DNA from: CAYOBW01 sp964402115
GTDB taxonomy: Bacteria > Verrucomicrobiota > Kiritimatiellia > UBA8416 > CAYOBW01
Direction of reading: 5' to 3'
Assembly: GCA_964402115.1 (NCBI GenBank)
Contig: CAYOBW010000189.1
Span: 1-13,777 of the forward strand
DNA: 13,777 nucleotides
The notes under the pieces were generated by a model that was given only the letters and a program-made list of their open reading frames with translations, was not told where the DNA came from and searched no databases. The position numbers were made by a program, and so were the translations under genes. Below, piece after piece: positions 1-6,865 of this stretch (its first letter is position 1; each line of letters begins with the position of its first letter).

Positions 1-483
1 AAGCAACTCCACGCGCATCTCGTGCATCGTGACCCGCAGGCCCATTTCACCGAACAGCCGCCGGCCGGCGGCGTTGTGCGGCGAGACGGCCAGCATCAGG
101 CTGTCCGAGCCGAGCGCGCGCGCGGCCTCGATGGCCGCGGCGACCAGCGACCGCCCGGCGCCCTGCCCGCGCGCCGCCGGCTCGACGTAGATATCGTGCA
201 GCCACGCCCCGGGGCCGCGCAGCTCCACCAGGCTGGCCTCCTCCATGCGCACGAAGGCGTAGCCCACGGCGCGTTTGTCGGCTTCCGCGATCAGCAGAAC
301 CGCATCGGGATTGGCCAGCTCGTCCGCGAAGAAGGCCGCGAACGCGGGTTCCGCGGGCTCCGGCGCCGTGAAACGCGCGCCGTCGAAGGTGCGGTGCAGT
401 TGCGCCAGCGCCGCGCCGAACCGGCTCAGCTCCGGCAGATCGGCTGCCGTCGCCCGCCTCACCTGAAGATGTGTCGCACTCAT
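1..483 (-). CDS. GNAT family N-acetyltransferase (3' end cut by window edge)
   Basis: The 161 visible residues fit the GCN5-related N-acetyltransferase fold, which moves an acetyl group from acetyl-CoA to an amine; the substrate cannot be read from sequence. Motif A is clear: strand 4 (LHDIYVEPAARG, about residues 95-105) runs into the acetyl-CoA pyrophosphate loop RGQGAG (105-110). It is followed by an alpha helix rich in Ala, and then by the motif B stretch with NAAGRRLFGEMG (137-148), typical of the Asn/Tyr helix region in this family. No stop codon is reached before base 1, so the C-terminus is missing, probably by only a few residues given the usual length near 160-170. The ATG at 483-481 lies 9 bases after the stop of the cytochrome gene on the same strand, so translation is probably coupled. 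I see no strong Shine-Dalgarno sequence of its own. The pairing with a cytochrome does not reveal the substrate. Confidence 0.86.
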   Translation of the reverse strand, partial: MSATHLQVRRATAADLPELSRFGAALAQLHRTFDGARFTAPEPAEPAFAAFFADELANPDAVLLIAEADKRAVGYAFVRMEEASLVELRGPGAWLHDIYVEPAARGQGAGRSLVAAAIEAARALGSDSLMLAVSPHNAAGRRLFGEMGLRVTMHEMRVELL

Positions 484-492
484 GATGTTACG

Positions 493-2874
493 TCAGGGCG
501 CGGCCAGTCGCTGGGCGGAGGCCTGCGCGGCGCGACGGGCGTCGGCGGGCAGGGCGGCGTTGCCGGCCGCCTCGCGGTAGAGCCGCAGGGCCTCGTCGCG
601 GCGGCCCTGCTCCTCGTGAATCTGTCCCAGCAGGAGCCAGTTGTCGCCGTAGCCAGGGCTGGCGGCGATGCCGCGCTGCAGGGCGGCGACGGCCTTGTCC
701 ACGACGCCGCGCTGGTGCAGGAAGAAGGCGTACGTGTAGCCGTAGCGGGGCTGGGAGGGATCGCGCTCGGCGGCGTAGCGGCACCACTCCAGGCCGTCGG
801 CGCGCTGCTGCTGGCAGAGCAGGACGCCGAGGTTGAAGGCGGCCTGCGCCATGCGCGGGTCCGCCTTCAGCGCGGCGCGCAGCAGGGTTTCCGCGCGCGC
901 CGTATCGCCCTGCTCGGCCTCGGCCAGGGCGAGGTTGAAACACACGGGCGCGCTGTCGGGCTCCAGGTCGTGCGCGCGTCGCAGCAGGGCCAGCGCCTCG
1001 GTGGGCCGGCTCATGCGCGCCTCCAGTCCGGCGGCGTTCACCAGCGGCGGCACGGCATCGGGCCGCAGGTCCATGGCCTTGCGGTAAGCCGCCAGCGCGG
1101 CGTCCGGCGCGGCCAGGCGCTCGTGGTACAGCCCGAGGTTGTAGTGCGACTGCCAGCGGTCGGGCCAGACGGTCAGGGCGGCGCGGGCCTCGCGGTCGGC
1201 CGCGGCGAAGGCCGCCTGGTCGGCGGCGGACAGGCCCGCGCGCGGCCGGGCGAGCAGCGCTTCGGCAGCGCGGATGCGCACGAGGCGGTAGTCGTCGCGC
1301 GCCGCGGCGGCGAGCAGGCTCGTCGTGGCGGGGTCGGGATCGCGTCCCAGGCCCGCCGCGGCAGCCCCCCGCACGTACGGCGAAGGGCTGCGCAGCTGCT
1401 GCCGCAGGACCGGCCAGAGGCGCGCGTCGTCGCAGGCGCCCAGCAGCCGGATCAGGGAGACGGCGACCACCTCGTCGGTGGCCGGCTCGGCGAGCAGGGC
1501 CAGGATGCCGGGCAGCCGCTGCCAGTCGTTGCTGCGGGCCGCGGCGATGGCGGCGCCCAGGCGCAGGGCCGGGGCCTGGTAGTCGTCCTTGTGCCACTCG
1601 CGGACCTTCGCGTCGGCCCAGCGCGCGTCGCACTCCTTGTCCTGGTGACAGATGTTGCAGGCGTTGGGCGAGTGGAAGGCCAGCGTGGCGGCGGGCGTGG
1701 GAGGCAGGAGCGAATGGTCGCTGCGCTGCATCTGGCCGAACACGGTCAGGGGCATGTGGCACGCGATGCAGCGGGAGGCCACCGAGTTGGTCTCATGGTG
1801 GGTGTGGGCCACGGCGTTGGCCACGCGCTCGGCGTGGCAGGGCAGGCAGGCGGCGTTGGGGTTGTCGGCAAAGCGGAAGCGGCCGCTCGACGTGTGGCAG
1901 TGGACGCACTCCAGCTTGCCCGCGCGCACGCAGGGGCTGCGCAGCCAGGAGGTGTAGGTGTAGTTCTCGCCGAGGTCGCGCCCGTCGGGGTGGAAGTCGG
2001 GATCCTCGAGGCCGACGAGGTCGTAGTGGTCGAAGAAGCGCGCGCCGGGCGTGAAGGCGCCGGTCAGGGGCGACATCTTGGCGTGGCAGGGGGCGCAGGT
2101 GTAGTCGCGCTGGAGGGGCGTCATGCTCTTCGTGCTGATGATCTTGAGGTCGCGCGGCGGGGCGTTGGTGGGGGCTTCGCGGCAAACGCGCACGTGCTCG
2201 GCGCAGGGGCCGTGGCAGGTCTCGCAGTTGATGCCGGGCTCGCGCCACGTCGTGCGGTAGCTGTCGGAGGCGGGGTCGTAATTCTTGTCGAGCTGGCTGA
2301 CGTGGCAATCGTGGCAGGCGGCGTTGAACGTCAGCATGCGGTCGGTCCAGTCGAGCGGCGCGTCGCGCCGGCCGTCGGGGAAGTGGCGCACCATGCTGGC
2401 CGTCGTGTCGTACCAGCGGCGCTCGCGGGCGTGGTAGGCGACGGGCAGCACCTGGAGGCGGCCGCGGTCGAGCTGGGTGAGGAAGTAGAAGACGTTCTTG
2501 CCGCCCATGGCGTGGAGGATGGGATAGGAGCGGGTCGTGACCCCGTCCGTCTCGATCACCCGCCCGCCCGTGTCGTTGTACTCGGCCCGGAACACTTTTC
2601 CGCCGATGCGCACGTCGTTCGTGCAGGGGGTCAGGTAGGTGCGGGCGAACAGCGGGGTGAAGGGCTGCATCGCCTTGCCGTGGTGCGAGGTCTCCCAGAG
2701 CGTGTAGAAACGCGCGTGGCAGTCGCGGCAGGTGCCGGAGCCCACGTAGTTGGTGGCGGAGGTCGGCGGTTTGGCCGCCGCGGCCGGCCGACGGCACGAC
2801 GCCGGGAGGGAGGTCAGCGCGACCACCGCCGCCACCGCCCCTGCCCCGCCCGCTATCCACCACCCCACTCGCAT
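493..2874 (-). CDS. Octaheme c-type cytochrome with HEAT-like and TPR repeats
   Basis: This is a 793-residue exported electron-transfer protein. Eight CxxCH haem-binding motifs lie at about residues 49, 187, 217, 260, 323, 343, 369 and 406, with many extra His available as distal ligands. This resembles the cytochrome c554/doubled-CxxCH class of multihaem proteins. After the haem region comes an Ala/Leu-rich HEAT-like stretch (about 430-545), then tandem TPRs (about 563-778) with the usual A..LG and P..A/AL spacing. The N-terminus (RVGWW, then an Ala/Gly/Val-rich run to about residue 25) is a signal peptide or membrane anchor. A Cys follows it, but Pro at -3 makes a lipobox poor. Haem attachment requires the periplasm. 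The redox partner and substrate are unknown; the repeats suggest protein docking. I chose the ATG at 2874-2872 because AGGA sits 8 bases upstream. An ATG at 2883 and a TTG at 2910 are in-frame alternatives. It is followed closely by a GNAT gene. Confidence 0.9.
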   Translation of the reverse strand: MRVGWWIAGGAGAVAAVVALTSLPASCRRPAAAAKPPTSATNYVGSGTCRDCHARFYTLWETSHHGKAMQPFTPLFARTYLTPCTNDVRIGGKVFRAEYNDTGGRVIETDGVTTRSYPILHAMGGKNVFYFLTQLDRGRLQVLPVAYHARERRWYDTTASMVRHFPDGRRDAPLDWTDRMLTFNAACHDCHVSQLDKNYDPASDSYRTTWREPGINCETCHGPCAEHVRVCREAPTNAPPRDLKIISTKSMTPLQRDYTCAPCHAKMSPLTGAFTPGARFFDHYDLVGLEDPDFHPDGRDLGENYTYTSWLRSPCVRAGKLECVHCHTSSGRFRFADNPNAACLPCHAERVANAVAHTHHETNSVASRCIACHMPLTVFGQMQRSDHSLLPPTPAATLAFHSPNACNICHQDKECDARWADAKVREWHKDDYQAPALRLGAAIAAARSNDWQRLPGILALLAEPATDEVVAVSLIRLLGACDDARLWPVLRQQLRSPSPYVRGAAAAGLGRDPDPATTSLLAAAARDDYRLVRIRAAEALLARPRAGLSAADQAAFAAADREARAALTVWPDRWQSHYNLGLYHERLAAPDAALAAYRKAMDLRPDAVPPLVNAAGLEARMSRPTEALALLRRAHDLEPDSAPVCFNLALAEAEQGDTARAETLLRAALKADPRMAQAAFNLGVLLCQQQRADGLEWCRYAAERDPSQPRYGYTYAFFLHQRGVVDKAVAALQRGIAASPGYGDNWLLLGQIHEEQGRRDEALRLYREAAGNAALPADARRAAQASAQRLAAP

Positions 2875-2882
2875 GCGCGGCA

Positions 2883-2886
2883 TCCT
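2883..2886 (-). promoter_or_regulatory. Ribosome binding site deciding the cytochrome start
   Basis: On the minus strand AGGA stands 8 bases before the ATG at 2874-2872. The last two of the three in-frame candidates (TTG 2910, ATG 2883, ATG 2874) crowd this motif. The ATG at 2883 overlaps the AGGA motif itself and has no spaced Shine-Dalgarno sequence. The 2874 start also puts the hydrophobic export segment at the very N-terminus. Confidence 0.5.
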
Positions 2887-2930
2887 AACCGGCCCCGCGC
2901 GCCGGCGCAAGGCTCACCCTGCCAAAACGC

Positions 2931-2960
2931 TTGCCACGCCGCCGGATTGTTCGCTATACG
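2931..2960 (+). promoter_or_regulatory. Sigma70-type promoter candidate for the glycosidase operon
   Basis: TTGCCA at 2931-2936 (5 of 6 to the -35 consensus) and TATACG at 2955-2960 (4 of 6 to the -10 consensus) are separated by 18 bases, in a locally AT-richer patch of a GC-rich region. Transcription would begin near 2967, just before the heptamer array, giving a leader of about 65 bases almost wholly made of repeat. No operator with obvious dyad symmetry was seen beside it. The match is by eye only. Confidence 0.42.
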
Positions 2961-2972
2961 AAAAACGCGGCA

Positions 2973-3028
2973 GTCAGAAGCCAGGAGTCAGAGGTCAGGA
3001 GTCAGGGGTCAGGAGTCAGGAGTCACGA
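2973..3028 (+). repeat. Eight tandem heptamers, consensus GTCAGGA
   Basis: Eight consecutive 7-base units run without interruption. Three are exactly GTCAGGA; the other five differ at one or two positions (forms ending AGAA, AGAG, AGGG, a GCC-starting unit, and a final GTCACGA). The array ends 2 bases before the ATG of the fucosidase gene at 3031. The junction between units makes AGGAG, so every perfect unit boundary is a Shine-Dalgarno core. The design resembles the short tandemly repeated repetitive heptamers described in cyanobacteria, but the unit here is different. A related array lies at 4854-4888. Confidence 0.88.
3018..3022 (+). promoter_or_regulatory. Repeat-derived ribosome binding site of the fucosidase gene
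   Basis: AGGAG formed across the junction of the last perfect heptamer and the final unit lies 8 bases before the ATG at 3031. This favours 3031 over the ATG at 3043, whose nearest AGGA is only 2 bases upstream. Earlier unit boundaries give further AGGAG copies at 7-base steps, too far from the start to be used directly. Confidence 0.65.
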
Positions 3029-3030
3029 TC

Positions 3031-4851
3031 ATGATCAGGAACATGTGCCTGGTGGCGGGGCTGCTGGCCGCGGCGAGCGTGCGGGGCGTCGATTTGTCGC
3101 CGGTGCCGCAGACCCGCGAGACACCGGCGCAGCGCGACGCGCGCCTGCAGTGGTTCCGGGACGCGAAGTTCGGCATGTTCATCCACTGGGGCCCCTGCTC
3201 CGTGGGGGGCAAGGAGATCGGCTGGGGCCGCGAAGCCAACCGCCCGTGGGATATCAACAAGCACGGCCCCCGGACCAGCGACCCCGTGTACGACAGCTAC
3301 TACAAGCAGTTCAACCCGACGAACTACAACGCGGACGCCTGGGTCCGCTTCGCCAAGGAGTCGGGCATGCGGTACATGGTGCTCATCACCAAGCACCACG
3401 ACGGCTTTTCGCAGTTCGACTCGAAGGTCACCGATTACGACATCATGGCCGGCCCCTACGGGAAGGACATCGTCGGCCCGTTCGTCGCGGCCTGCCAGCG
3501 CCACGGCCTCAAGGCCGGCCTCTACTACTCCACGCGCGACTGGTACCACCCCGACTACCTCGTTGGCGACAACGCGGCGTACGACACCTGGTACCGCAAG
3601 CAGGTCGAGGAGCTGCTGGGCAACTACGGCAAGGTGGACCTGATGTGGTTCGACCACGTCGGCGGGCGCGACTGGGGCAAGTGGAAGTTCGACGAGCTGT
3701 TCGCGCTGATGTACCGGCTGCAGCCGGGCCTGATTGTGAACGACCGCGCCGCGAGGTTTTGCGGGCCCTCCTCGCCGGAGGACCGCGGGCCGGCGACGCC
3801 GGAAATCAAGAAAATGACGGACGGCGACTTCTACACACCGGAGGGGCGCATCGGGGCCATGGACATCGCGCGCGACTGGGAGTCCTGCATCCACGTCGGC
3901 CAGGGGTGGTCGTACCACGGCGAGGGCGGCTTCAAGGGGCCCGAGGACTGCATCCGGATGCTGGTCAGTTGCACGACCGGCGGCGGCAACCTTCTGCTGA
4001 ACTTCGGGCCGCGCCCGGACGGCACGTTCGCCGAGGGCGAGGCGAAGGTCGCGCGCGCCCTGGGCGCCTGGCTGAAGCAGTACGGCGAGGCGATCTACGG
4101 CACGCGCGGCGGGCCGTACCGCAACGGCGCGTGGGGCGGCAGCTGCCACAAGGGCGACAAACTCTACCTGCACGTCTACCAGTGGCCGCCCAGGGGGCTG
4201 GCCTTCGACGCGCTGCCCGGCAAGGTGAAAGCCGCGCGGACGCTGTCCGGCGCGCCGGCGACATTCGACCAGCGGGAGAACGAGCTGGTCGTGCAGGTCG
4301 CGGAAGCCGACCGCGACACGCCGGTGACCGTCGTCGAGCTGACGCTCGAACAGCCGGTGGAAGACGGGCGCATCGTCGGCGGCGCACGGGAGCAAGCCGA
4401 GAACCTGGCCGAGTACGGCAAGGTCCTCAGCGCCAACGCCACGCTGAAGCTGAGCTCCGGCTCCGCCCACGACCACCCCGGCGACCATGAGCGCCTGTTC
4501 AAGGGCTCCAAGACCGACCGCGGCTTCGCCTTCCACACCGGCGACGAACGGAATCCCTGGGCGCAGGTCGATCTCGGCGCCGTGCGGACCGTCAAGGCCG
4601 TCGTGATCGAGAACCGGCCCGACGAGCGGCGGACGGACGGCCTGATCCTGTCGGTCTCGGAGGACGGGCAGAACTGGCAGGAAGTGTGGCGGGCCAAGGC
4701 GTGGGCGCCGCGCTGGCTGGTCCCGGTGACGCGCTTCCACGCCGGCATCGAGGCACCCGGCCACCCGGTGCGCTGCTTCAAGATCGAGACCCGCGGCGAG
4801 ACCCCGCGGCCCATGCTCCTGCAGCGCTTCACGGTTTACGGCGAGGAATGA
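3031..4851 (+). CDS. Secreted GH29 alpha-L-fucosidase with C-terminal F5/8C-type domain
   Basis: This 606-residue glycosidase should release terminal alpha-L-fucose from glycans by the retaining GH29 mechanism. The catalytic barrel spans about residues 30-360. It carries the family signatures FGMFIHWG (47-54), KHHDGF (121-126, fucose binding) and KVDLMWFD (201-208), whose Asp208 is the expected nucleophile. Glu284 in DWESC is a plausible acid/base but this is less certain, since the acid/base is poorly conserved in GH29. A small beta domain follows, and residues about 455-605 look like a discoidin/F5-8C (CBM32-like) module, with AQVDLGAVRTVKAV and SEDGQNWQEVW as typical strands. An export signal occupies residues 1 to about 19. 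Start choice rests on the repeat-derived Shine-Dalgarno sequence. The frame is open far upstream only because of GC-rich antisense sequence of the cytochrome gene. It leads a probable operon with the GH51 gene 39 bases downstream. The linkage cleaved, and whether fucoidan, mucin or plant glycan is the target, cannot be told. Confidence 0.95.
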   Translation: MIRNMCLVAGLLAAASVRGVDLSPVPQTRETPAQRDARLQWFRDAKFGMFIHWGPCSVGGKEIGWGREANRPWDINKHGPRTSDPVYDSYYKQFNPTNYNADAWVRFAKESGMRYMVLITKHHDGFSQFDSKVTDYDIMAGPYGKDIVGPFVAACQRHGLKAGLYYSTRDWYHPDYLVGDNAAYDTWYRKQVEELLGNYGKVDLMWFDHVGGRDWGKWKFDELFALMYRLQPGLIVNDRAARFCGPSSPEDRGPATPEIKKMTDGDFYTPEGRIGAMDIARDWESCIHVGQGWSYHGEGGFKGPEDCIRMLVSCTTGGGNLLLNFGPRPDGTFAEGEAKVARALGAWLKQYGEAIYGTRGGPYRNGAWGGSCHKGDKLYLHVYQWPPRGLAFDALPGKVKAARTLSGAPATFDQRENELVVQVAEADRDTPVTVVELTLEQPVEDGRIVGGAREQAENLAEYGKVLSANATLKLSSGSAHDHPGDHERLFKGSKTDRGFAFHTGDERNPWAQVDLGAVRTVKAVVIENRPDERRTDGLILSVSEDGQNWQEVWRAKAWAPRWLVPVTRFHAGIEAPGHPVRCFKIETRGETPRPMLLQRFTVYGEE

Positions 4852-4853
4852 AG

Positions 4854-4888
4854 GACAGGAGTCAGGAGACAGAAGTCAGAGGAGCAAG
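4854..4888 (+). repeat. Five degenerate heptamers between the two glycosidase genes
   Basis: Starting 2 bases after the fucosidase stop, five 7-base units related to GTCAGGA fill the gap. One is exact (4861-4867), three differ by one or two bases, and the last (GAGCAAG) is strongly diverged. As at 2973-3028 the array ends exactly 2 bases before an ATG. AGAGGAG at 4878-4884, formed within it, is the likely ribosome binding site of the GH51 gene (6-base spacing to 4891). Confidence 0.7.
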
Positions 4889-4890
4889 GC

Positions 4891-6843
4891 ATGAAGAAGC
4901 GGATGAAGCGGACGGCGACGGGATTGACGACGGTGCTGCTGGCGGGCGGATGGGCCGGCCAGGCGGCGGGGCAGCTGCAGGTGCCGGTCACGGTAGATGC
5001 GGCCCGGACAAACGCGCCGGCATCGGCCTATATCTACGGCCAGTTCATCGAGCATCTCGGCCGTTGCATCTACGGGGGCATCTGGGCGGAGATGCTGGAG
5101 GATCGCAAGTTCTACTTCCCGGTCAAGGACGACTACCGGCCCTACCGCACGCTGCTCGACCAGCCGTTTCCCGTCGTCGGCGCCTCGCCGTGGCAGGTCA
5201 TGGGGCCGGCCGGTTCGGTTGCCATGGTGCGCGAGCAGCCGTTCGTGGGCGAGCACACGCCGCGCGTCGCCGCGGGCAGCGGGCTGCGGCAGAAGGACCT
5301 CGGGCTGGTGCAAGGCAAGGGCTACACCGGCTATGCGTGGCTGCGCGCGCCGGAGGGGCGCGCGGCGGTGACGATTACGCTCAAGGGCGCGGCGGGGCGC
5401 GCGACGGTCGGGCGCGTCGGCAGCACCTACCGCCGCTATGCCTTCGACTTCAAGGCCGCGGAGACGACCGACAAGGCGGAGCTGGAAATCGCCGTAGCGG
5501 GCGCGCCCTGCGACATCGGCGCCGTCTCGCTGATGCCCGCGGACAACGTGCGCGGCATGCGCGCCGACACGCTGGCGGTGCTGAAGCAGCTTGACGCGCC
5601 GATCTACCGCTGGCCGGGCGGCAATTTCACGAGCGGCTACGAGTGGCGCGACGGCATCGGCGACCGCGACCGCCGGCCGCCGCGCAAGAATCCCGCCTGG
5701 ACCGGGATCGAGCACAACGACTTCGGCACCGACGAATTCCTCGCCTTCTGCCGGGAACTCGGCACCGAACCCCTCATCGTCGTCAACACCGGCCTGGGCG
5801 ACCCCTACTCCGCCGGGCAGTGGGTCGAGTACGTCAACGGCGCGGCGGACACGCCGATGGGCGGCGCGCGCGCGGCAAACGGGCACAAGGCGCCGTACGG
5901 CGTGACCTGGTGGGGCATCGGCAACGAGATGTACGGGGCGTGGCAGCTGGGCTTCATGCAGCTCCGCGACTACACGTTCAAGCACAACCTGACCGTGGAC
6001 CGCATGCGCGCGGCAGCGTCCGCCATCAAGGTCGTCGGCGTCGGCGCGCTGGACCACCTGAACAAGAAGAACGACCCGAACGAGACCCGGACGTGGTCGC
6101 AGGCCATGCTGCAGCAGTGCGGCACGCGCATGGACTGGATCTCCGAGCACTTCTACTGCCGGGAACGCGAGAAGGTGGACGAACACATGCGGCTGATCGT
6201 GGACCAAATCCGCAAGAAAGCCGAGGGGCACCGCACCCTGCAGGCCGGGCTGCCGGAGCTGGCGGGGCGCCGGATCCCGATTTCGATGGACGAGTGGAAC
6301 TACTGGTACGGGCCGCACCCGTACGGCGAGCTGGGCACGCGCTATTTCCTGAAGGACGCGCTCGGCATCGCCGCGGGGCTGCACGAGTTCTACCGGAACA
6401 GCGACATCATCCAGGCCGCGTTCTACGCCCAGACGGTAAACGTGATCGGCTGCATCAAGACCACCAAGACGGCGGCGTTCTTCGACGCCACCGGGCTGCC
6501 CCTGCAGCTGTACCGGCGCCATTTCGGCGTCCTGCCCGTCGCCGTGGACGGCGACACGCAGGGGCTGGACATCGCGGCGGCCTGGCGCGCGGACCGCGCC
6601 GCCCTGACGCTCGGCGTGGTCAATCCGCACGCCACGCCCGCGGTGGTGCAGCCCGAGCTGAAGGGGTTCATCGCGGGCGGGCCGGGGCGGACCTGGACCG
6701 TGGCCGGCACGGATCCGCTGGCGTTCAACGACGCCGAGCACCCGCGGCGGCTGGACATCGTCGAGGCGGCCTGCCCCTTTGCCGGCGCCCTCACGGTCCC
6801 GCCGTTGAGCATCACGGTGCTCGAGCTGCCGGCGAAGCGGTGA
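4891..6843 (+). CDS. Secreted GH51 alpha-L-arabinofuranosidase
   Basis: This 650-residue enzyme is expected to hydrolyse terminal alpha-L-arabinofuranosyl groups from arabinan, arabinoxylan or similar chains. The GH51 signatures are all present: QFIEHLGRCIYGGIW (51-65) in the first barrel strand, YRWPGGNF (239-246), the acid/base Glu346 in WWGIGNE, and the nucleophile Glu468 in ISMDEWN. The N-terminal segment about 95-215 is beta-rich and resembles the CBM4/9-like galactose-binding insertion seen in larger GH51 members. Residues about 530-650 form the C-terminal beta-sandwich. Residues 1-27 are a signal peptide (KKRMKR, hydrophobic core, then GQAAG). This differs from the cytoplasmic GH51 enzymes of many Firmicutes and argues for polymer-side action. 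AGAGGAG 6 bases upstream supports the ATG at 4891; the ATG at 4903 is an alternative. It sits between the fucosidase and the propeller gene (22-base gap) in a probable operon. Confidence 0.95.
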   Translation: MKKRMKRTATGLTTVLLAGGWAGQAAGQLQVPVTVDAARTNAPASAYIYGQFIEHLGRCIYGGIWAEMLEDRKFYFPVKDDYRPYRTLLDQPFPVVGASPWQVMGPAGSVAMVREQPFVGEHTPRVAAGSGLRQKDLGLVQGKGYTGYAWLRAPEGRAAVTITLKGAAGRATVGRVGSTYRRYAFDFKAAETTDKAELEIAVAGAPCDIGAVSLMPADNVRGMRADTLAVLKQLDAPIYRWPGGNFTSGYEWRDGIGDRDRRPPRKNPAWTGIEHNDFGTDEFLAFCRELGTEPLIVVNTGLGDPYSAGQWVEYVNGAADTPMGGARAANGHKAPYGVTWWGIGNEMYGAWQLGFMQLRDYTFKHNLTVDRMRAAASAIKVVGVGALDHLNKKNDPNETRTWSQAMLQQCGTRMDWISEHFYCREREKVDEHMRLIVDQIRKKAEGHRTLQAGLPELAGRRIPISMDEWNYWYGPHPYGELGTRYFLKDALGIAAGLHEFYRNSDIIQAAFYAQTVNVIGCIKTTKTAAFFDATGLPLQLYRRHFGVLPVAVDGDTQGLDIAAAWRADRAALTLGVVNPHATPAVVQPELKGFIAGGPGRTWTVAGTDPLAFNDAEHPRRLDIVEAACPFAGALTVPPLSITVLELPAKR

Positions 6844-6865
6844 GCGAACGGGGAGGGTTGGCACG

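Noticed and set aside
493..2874. Lipoprotein assignment for the cytochrome from Cys after the hydrophobic segment
   Set aside because: The residues before the Cys are LPAS, with Pro rather than Leu at -3, which is a poor lipobox.
22..3030. Plus-strand open frame upstream of the fucosidase as an N-terminal extension or separate gene
   Set aside because: It lies opposite a cytochrome gene with eight CxxCH motifs and an acetyltransferase gene; its product is low-complexity Arg/Gly/Ala/Val/Gln-rich with no recognisable motif. The fucosidase has its own signal peptide and ribosome binding site at 3031.
2973..4888. CRISPR array or phage attachment sites
   Set aside because: Repeat units are 7 bases with no spacers and the two clusters sit in gene gaps; there are no cas genes, integrase or tRNA nearby.
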